From positions 186,001 to 250,000 of the forward strand of contig CAJNYU010000001.1 of NCBI GenBank assembly GCA_905331475.1: a DNA stretch of 64,000 nucleotides, in the 5' to 3' direction. Below are positions 58,031 through 64,000 of this stretch, in pieces. Source of the stretch: Rotaria socialis (lineage: Eukaryota; Rotifera; Eurotatoria; Philodinida; Philodinidae). Position numbers and translations under genes: made by a program. The number at the start of each line of letters is the position of its first letter. Position 1 is the stretch's first letter. The notes under the pieces are model-generated. The model did not search any database, had not been told where the DNA came from, and was given only the letters and a program-made list of their open reading frames with translations.

Positions 58031-58225
58031 CAAAAAATGTAAGATAAAAACACTTACTCAAGATTCGTAAAATGACCATAACATCATCTTATATATGAAC
58101 ATTTCGAAATCTCTTTTTTCCAGATGGTAGCTCTTCCTTTTCTCTGGAAAACTACCTAATTCGATCAATTAAATATATAAGTTTATCGTGAATACTATCG
58201 ATTTACTAGGAGGGGTCGAAACATT

Positions 58226-58896
58226 GTACTCACACTTTAGTATTCATTGTCATATCAATGGTCATCTCCTTTCAAATGCATACTTTCCTCGGAATACTGA
58301 AAGTCGCGATGCATTTGATAAGTGATATATTGGTTGTATGCCTGATCATCATGATTTAACCAGTTTTTCTGGCCAATTATCAACATTTTATATGCTTAGT
58401 ATGTATGGAGACCCATTGATTATCAATGGTTTATGTAAATTAGGACCCGCATATAAAAATCAATTTAAATTTGAAAACGAAAGCGCTCATGTGTTATCTG
58501 ACTCACAACGAAGAGCTATGTATGATGGAAAATTAATGAATGCAATTGTATTTAATTACAATCCTGCTGTCTGTGAAGAACAACTCGTTTTACAAGCTGC
58601 ACCGAAAACAAATGTTTCCTATTTTGCTCATACAGCACATGCACAAATGTTAAGCAATGTTCGATCTGTAGTAGCATATTCAATTTATTCAACATTACAT
58701 ATTGTTGGTGGTACACAAGTATTTTTCCCTTTATTTGCTCAGTTAGATCATCAGCAAATCGATGATTCAATTAATTATAATGCATGCTCAGTTCTTCTAT
58801 CGACATTAGGCGAATTAATTGCACGCTCATATACAATTTAACATCAAACGCTTAATTCCAAAAGGTTTTCTTGCTATTGGATATCATCTCGAAAAG
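58226..58896 (+). pseudogene. Neurobeachin/LRBA-like relic
   Basis: Plus-strand homology to the concanavalin-like/armadillo segment of neurobeachin and LRBA (BEACH proteins of vesicle traffic). Recognisable blocks are FSIHCHINGHLLSN, SFSGQLSTFYML, LGPAYKNQFKFENES, RRAMYDGKLMNAIVFNYNPA, HAQMLSNVRSVVAYSIYSTL, HIVGGTQVFFPLFAQLDHQQ and, in another frame, PKGFLAIGYHLEK. A TGA at 58323-58325 replaces the family Cys in DKC-LG. A frameshift at 58841 separates the last block. Only about 220 of roughly 2,900 residues remain, with no BEACH or WD40 part nearby. The long open frame inside (58338-58841) suggests the break is fairly recent. Confidence 0.85.
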
Positions 58897-59622
58897 GTGT
58901 GCATGGAAATTTACTTAAGAAATAGAGAGAATTTCTCTCCTATTAATTCTATGATCAGAGATAAATCAAGATTTGAAGGTCTATACACACATGAATAGAG
59001 AATCAAATGATGTAATCAGAGTGAAGATGTACCTACATATGATTACTCGCAATTCAATATTATTATTAATAGCTTGTTCAATGAAAACAAAATGCACCCT
59101 TAATCATCTCTCATCTAAAAAATCGAATCATTATGCTTTCAAAGGATATTCAATATTGTTTGAACAGGAAGTATATCAGGACGAAGGACACAATAACAAA
59201 TAGTATCACGAAGAACATTCTTCGTGAAGTACTTGATTTTTATAGGAGATCAGAGTCTCGAGATGCACTACGCGAAATGAAGGAAAACATATAAGAATAA
59301 CTAGTCATTTGAAATTGAAAGAACTCGTATTTCTTTTAAGGCATCAAAACAACATATTAATATGAATGTTCTCAATTCTCTCATATCATTGGCAACTTTT
59401 TTTGTGCCACGGCAAACTAATTATAAAAACTAGCTGGAAAATGAATTCTTTCCTGTTTGTAGGAGTGAATTTAGTTGTATTATAAAAGATTGACTTTTTA
59501 AACAATGCATCTAAATCTTTTCTAGCTATGATTAAAGTTATTGTTTAATATTACTTTCATCGGCAAGTCGAGAAAATCGAAGGTAATGGGAAAATATATA
59601 AATACATGTGGTAATAAAAATA

Positions 59623-59674
59623 GGGTGTGGGTGTAGAAGAAGGCATACGCATAAAACATCCAGACCCACACCCA
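59623..59674. repeat. Short GTGTGGGTGT-ended element, copy 2
   Basis: GGGTGTGGGTGTAGAAGAAG ... CAGACCCACACCCA. Ends complementary; interior related to copy 1 at 57572-57615. Confidence 0.6.
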
Positions 59675-60775
59675 GGGGCGGCAGAGGCGTTAGGCCTGGG
59701 TAGGCTCAAATCTAACATAGATTGGAGGAGATTAGGTGTAGGGAAATTTCAAATGGGGCACACCAAGAACTTGATAGGCTCGATAAATTATAAAAATTTT
59801 CTATTAATGTTTATTTTCATATTTTTTTAGAGCAATGATGCATTCTTAGATTGTCAGTCCATATTTCAGCTACTTCGAGCGTCTGTTCAATGATATCTTC
59901 TTTGAATTTCTTTTTTGCAAAATTCTATTTCAAGTAATTTTTGAATTTGATCCCTGTCGCAAAAATCAGATAAATTTAGAGTTTAACTGCGGAAAAAATC
60001 GCCGGTTGCTGAATCGGTAAAATCTTTAGTTTATCCCGGTTTTCACTGCATTGCTAAATACTTGAAAACTATTACTCCTTTCCAATCGTGATACCAGATA
60101 AACAAAATCAGGGTTTCTCTTTCTTTCACAATAAAACACGCAGCCCACTAGTTTTAAAGGAAGTGTATCTTATAGTGAGTCAGGACTATGAGAGTATTCG
60201 TACCGATTTTATTTTAAAAAATCAAGAGAGAAAAACGTTTTAGCTACGGAATGGTTCTTTTTCTTGTCAGATTATTTTTTTCTGGTGCCTTTTTATTTAC
60301 TTGGTTCGTTTCTATGGTGTCGGGGGTGCAATCATGTATTAGATAGTTATCACGTTTATAAATAATCAAAATCTAGGCAAAAAATTAACAACGATCTTCA
60401 TTGTAAAAAAAAAGAAGAATAAAAATATTTTTCAATTCTTTCACAACCATAAATATAAAATTAGGGCTGGAATTAGATTGAAATAAATTAAGAATTTCTT
60501 ATAATAATGAGTTATTAATCCATTTTCAAAAAGTTTTCTCAAAAACCAGCCTAAAAAAATCGAAATTTCATGGGTTACACGATTTCCACAGACTATAATC
60601 GATTAAGATTTCATAAAAACTGTAGTGTAGCTGTTGCAAACCACGTTAAAACTTTTCATTTGTCATAAAGAAAAAAAGTTAAAATCTTATGATAATAATC
60701 AAATTTGAATCTTGTACTTTTACATGGACACGCATCATTTTTCTAAAAATGTGAGCCCACCCTAGACTGAAATTG
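59673..60775. mobile_element. Possible degenerate hAT-like element
   Basis: Starts CAGGGGCGGCAGAGGCGTTA followed by GGCCTGGGTAGGCTCAAAT; near 60751-60767 the sequence GTGAGCCCACCCTA is the approximate reverse complement of the GGGTAGGCTCA part. No coding sequence survives. The right limit is uncertain. Confidence 0.4.
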
Positions 60776-63714
60776 TTTCGCGGCTTCTGAGTCCATCGAT
60801 CACTCTATCGAAACATATAGATTAGATTTTTGTTCAACAAATGTACGACAATATCTAAGATAATTGTTTCGATCGCTCTGATTGATTAGAGTACTGCAAC
60901 ATTTTATTTTTATATTGAACAATAGTTTCGTTCTTTTCTGTATCGAAATATTTTGTTTTTCGATGGGCTGGTTTCTACTGTAAACGTGATAGATTTGTCA
61001 GAAGCTTTTCCCGCTTTTCTGCGATATATCAAGGACATGAAAAGTTGTGATTCAAGAAAACCGGAAGAATTGCAAACAAATAAAAAACAAATTAAGAGCC
61101 ATAGTATGAATTTGAGTGAAGCTCATACTCCAACATGGTGCTTTCCACAAATCACAACGAATTTAAATTTCCTCGAAATCAAAATTTTATGCATCAATGT
61201 AAAATGTTTGGCAAGCTAATTCTGAAATTCTCTATTTTTTAGCCTTTTGTTGGAAAAACTTACGATCAGAATATTTTTCAACTCACTATAATTCTACAAT
61301 CGTTGTTTTTCTCCAATCAAATTTTAAATAATTTATGCACATTAACATTCGATTGTTCATTTTATCAATCATAATAACACTTCACCATCACTTGCTTTTG
61401 GCGCTCTTATGTTCGACATACTGATCCTTACAATCAGCCACCATCGATTCGTTTCGTTCATTCATTCATTTACACTTATAGAATCATTCTCATTTTCTCT
61501 CAATAGGGATATATACACTCAGTCAGCCTTAATAATCTCTGCTTATGCACGCTATGCAATTATCGAGAAGGACATAAGCCAAAAAAAAAGTTAATCTAAA
61601 AAATGGAAATGAAGTCAAGTGAAGTGGGAAAAAGTACACCTCGTTTTTTTTTTGTTCTCATCTCTCATACATTCACAGAAATAGAAATATCTCTTGACAA
61701 TAATTCAAACACAATGCATGTGTTATACGTCATGCATCGGCAACGAATATTACCTGTTCTTACTTCCTCATTAACACCTTAAGTTTGCCTCTTTCTTTTC
61801 TTTTTATTATAAAAATAGCAATAAATTATAAAACAATCGGTTACAGTTCATATGTAATCAATTTTATTTTTTACAGAGAGTGTCAATAGAGGTGATATGT
61901 AAAACAATATATTGCCGACATTCGTTTAGCGTTTGCATTAGATTTAGATTTATATCAGCCATGCAATCTTCCTGCTGTGTACATCTTGAAGATCAGGAGT
62001 ATCATGTAAAGAGTCTAATCAGCACAGAAGTGTTATCTTTCACCAACTATCAAAATGATCATTTGATTCTTCTTCTCGACTATCCTTCTATTTCTATTCT
62101 AATCAATATACAACTCAGTGTGACTAATATTGAAAAGTATGGCGTATCGTTTGATCGATCAAATCGCAAAGCATGAGAAAAAAATGTTTGTTAAAATAAT
62201 TTATATTACATTGTAAAAATTTAATGACTTTTTTTGTTACCGGAAGGATGCTCATGCAGTGCTCTCTCTCTCTCTCCAACACATAAAATGTGTAAATGAA
62301 TGTTAAATATTCTTCTTTGCATATACCGACACAATTTAGTCTAATTTCCAAAGTCAAATAAATACGCAGAGCTATATCCTTCTATGTGTCACATACTTTT
62401 CGTCAATAGAGAAATTGTTTTTTTTCAATTATAAAATTTAAAATAGCCCCACCTTGTATCTACATGTGTGTTTATTCACCTATCGCATTTTTCTTATACA
62501 ATACTTGTGCACATCACGATCAAAGAAATGAGCTCATATATAATTGTTGCCAGCGGGTATTCATAATACACGTTGCTCATCATTTTATGAGATCAAACAT
62601 CATCCTTTTATATTAATATATCTTTTTTTTTGTTTTTTGTCAATAAAGTGTCAAAGCATAAAATTAATGAATTTTTTATGTCGGCATAAAATGTTTTCTT
62701 TTGCCGAAAAAAGATAAGATTGGATTAGGAAAAGTTAGATTTCATTTACGTTGAGTAGATCATCTGAGTAGAGACGTGAATAGGAAAATAATGGTCAAAT
62801 TACAAATGACATACCTTTCCTGATTTCATGCTGAGAGAACGGCCATAGGTAATGTAATTTCAAGTGGTCACCATACTCCCATCGTCTTCACTTGACTTCA
62901 TTCTCTATTTTTATGATTAACAGATTAACATAGTGACTTCCGGCGGACATGCTGTTGATAATTGTAGTGTGCGCGTATGCATAAGATTAAACTAATACAT
63001 TACATGCAGTGCACATTGTTCGAACGAAAGTGGGTGGTACATGAGAATTATGAGTGTAACATTAATCATAAATATACAAAAAAAAAACGTAGGTGTCAAA
63101 ATAGAAAAAGAAAACATATCTGAATATGCATAGCAGCATTGTGCCATCGGGTATATTATCAAAAATATATACTTAGCAGTGAAAATAACAACGGTCTTTA
63201 TTTTTTAGGAATTATAAATGAAAACAAAAGTGAATAATTAAAAAAAAAAAAGAAATTTGATGATACTTTTTCTTCGTACTCTGAACCTTCTGCAACTTAC
63301 ACACATTTAACCATCAGTGTGCGAAGCGTCTATGCACAGACACGTCGTTCGCGAAGGTGTCATATGAGCACAACGACTGTGTCACAGTAGCTTTTAATCG
63401 AGATAAACTCTTACGATAAAGAAAAGAAACACTCTGATCAGGTATAGTAGTTATTAATAGGTACATTGGTTCTAATCAGATTTTTTTTTCTCAATTTGAA
63501 TTGAATTAAAATCGTTCGGAATGACTCAGAGGGAACAAGCAACAGAAGGATTTGTCAATTTTTACAAGTCACTACTGCAACAGTGCTCAGCGTGAGTCAG
63601 AGGATAGACTACGAAGGTCTTTAGTTATTTTAATTTTATTTGAACAATACAACTATTCGACATGTTTAAAACAAAACTCTATTAGCACACCTAGGTTGTC
63701 CCGCGAATAACGTT

Positions 63715-64000
63715 TCAATAACTTTTCGGCGACCCATACTTTCTCCGTGTTGATTTGCACAAACTTGTACAGTCATGATGTGCAAAAAAACGATTGAATA
63801 CCTCTTCACTCAGGTCTGTGATTCCAAAGGACTGTTTTACAGAACAAATAACAGGATCAGTAAGAACGTGTTCATTGTTGTTCTTACTGCCTTGTAGATC
63901 ACAAACTAAATTTGTACCACTGGTGATATGATAGGTGAAATTTGAGGTAAATTTTTTATAGACATTTTTACCTAAATACGGCTCACCGAGAATCTTTTCG
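63715..64000 (-). CDS. Alpha-type protein kinase, C-terminal end (5' partial)
   Basis: Atypical serine/threonine kinase of the MHCK/eEF2K family. The minus strand is open from the window edge to a TGA at 63715-63717 (about 94 residues). The alpha-kinase C-lobe is visible in order: NLVCDLQGSKNN (the CDLQG strand with the catalytic-loop Asp), HVLTDPVICS (L-T-D-P), FGITDLSEEVFNRFFAHHDC (G-x-T-D-L-x-x-x-x-x-x-F-F-x-x-H-x-C) and TSLCKS, the second half of the Cys/His zinc site. The protein stops about 15 residues after the last zinc Cys, so the kinase domain is C-terminal. No intron in the visible part. The N-terminal lobe and any partner domain lie beyond 64000, so the subtype cannot be named. 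Confidence 0.85.
   Translation of the reverse strand, partial: EKILGEPYLGKNVYKKFTSNFTYHITSGTNLVCDLQGSKNNNEHVLTDPVICSVKQSFGITDLSEEVFNRFFAHHDCTSLCKSTRRKYGSPKSY

Larger units (their letters stand above)
58897..63714. other. Intergenic region before the alpha-kinase
   Basis: 4.8 kb without a supported intact gene. It contains GTGTGGGTGT element copy 2 (59623-59674) and a hAT-like end (from 59673). CT-repeat (about 62260-62276) and T/A runs are frequent. Frames at 60953-61219 and 61880-62176 lack start context, splice logic or similarity. Confidence 0.55.

Noticed and set aside
60953-62176. Frames of 88 and 98 codons on the plus strand
   Set aside because: No similarity, no splice logic and codon use like the surrounding AT-rich DNA.

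Overview
This is a eukaryotic nuclear window, AT-rich, with single-copy metazoan genes cut by many short introns (mostly about 50-60 bp, GT-AG). The gene content, the very short introns and scattered short TGTGGG-type tracts suit an invertebrate, most likely a bdelloid rotifer. That assignment is inference: no rRNA or mitochondrial marker is present. One 100-base assembly gap (47347-47446) and two single-N joins (4155, 42754) show it is a scaffold.

Layout. 1-2222 (-): mitochondrial glycerol-3-phosphate dehydrogenase, C-terminus off the left edge. 4450-6871 (-): secreted cholinesterase-like carboxylesterase. 9913-10464 (-): small unrecognised protein ending in a PIP-box-like motif. 11928-12622 (-): unrecognised charged protein with repeated hydrophobic-Asp-acidic-hydrophobic-Phe motifs. 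13416/13857-20444 (+): PP2A B56 regulatory subunit. 21178-23484 (+): SUZ-domain protein (SZRD1-like). 29399-33035 (+): PP1 glycogen-targeting subunit (PPP1R3-like). 36644-37765 (+): intronless class A GPCR. 48844-55085 (-): PHD-TFIIS-SPOC protein (PHF3/DIDO type), head to head with 55822-56888 (+) CstF-64. 63715-64000 (-): C-terminal end of an alpha-kinase, running off the right edge.

Between the genes are small mobile elements: a composite interspersed repeat at three loci, at least five short inverted-repeat (MITE/fold-back) elements, a dead hAT transposon at 43.5-46.5 kb interrupted by a 2-kb element with its own terminal repeats, and a second hAT-like end at 59.7 kb. Around 57.2-58.9 kb lie broken pieces of clathrin heavy chain and a neurobeachin/LRBA-like gene among fold-back and telomere-like GTGTGGGTGT motifs. 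Further unassigned coding relics flank the assembly gap (46.5-48.7 kb).

The intact genes are ordinary cellular genes (phosphatase regulation, mRNA 3'-end formation and transcription elongation, lipid/energy metabolism, signalling) and do not form one pathway. I see no operon, CRISPR, tRNA or rRNA, and no convincing new multi-gene system; the unusual content is the transposon and gene-relic landscape plus a few odd proteins.
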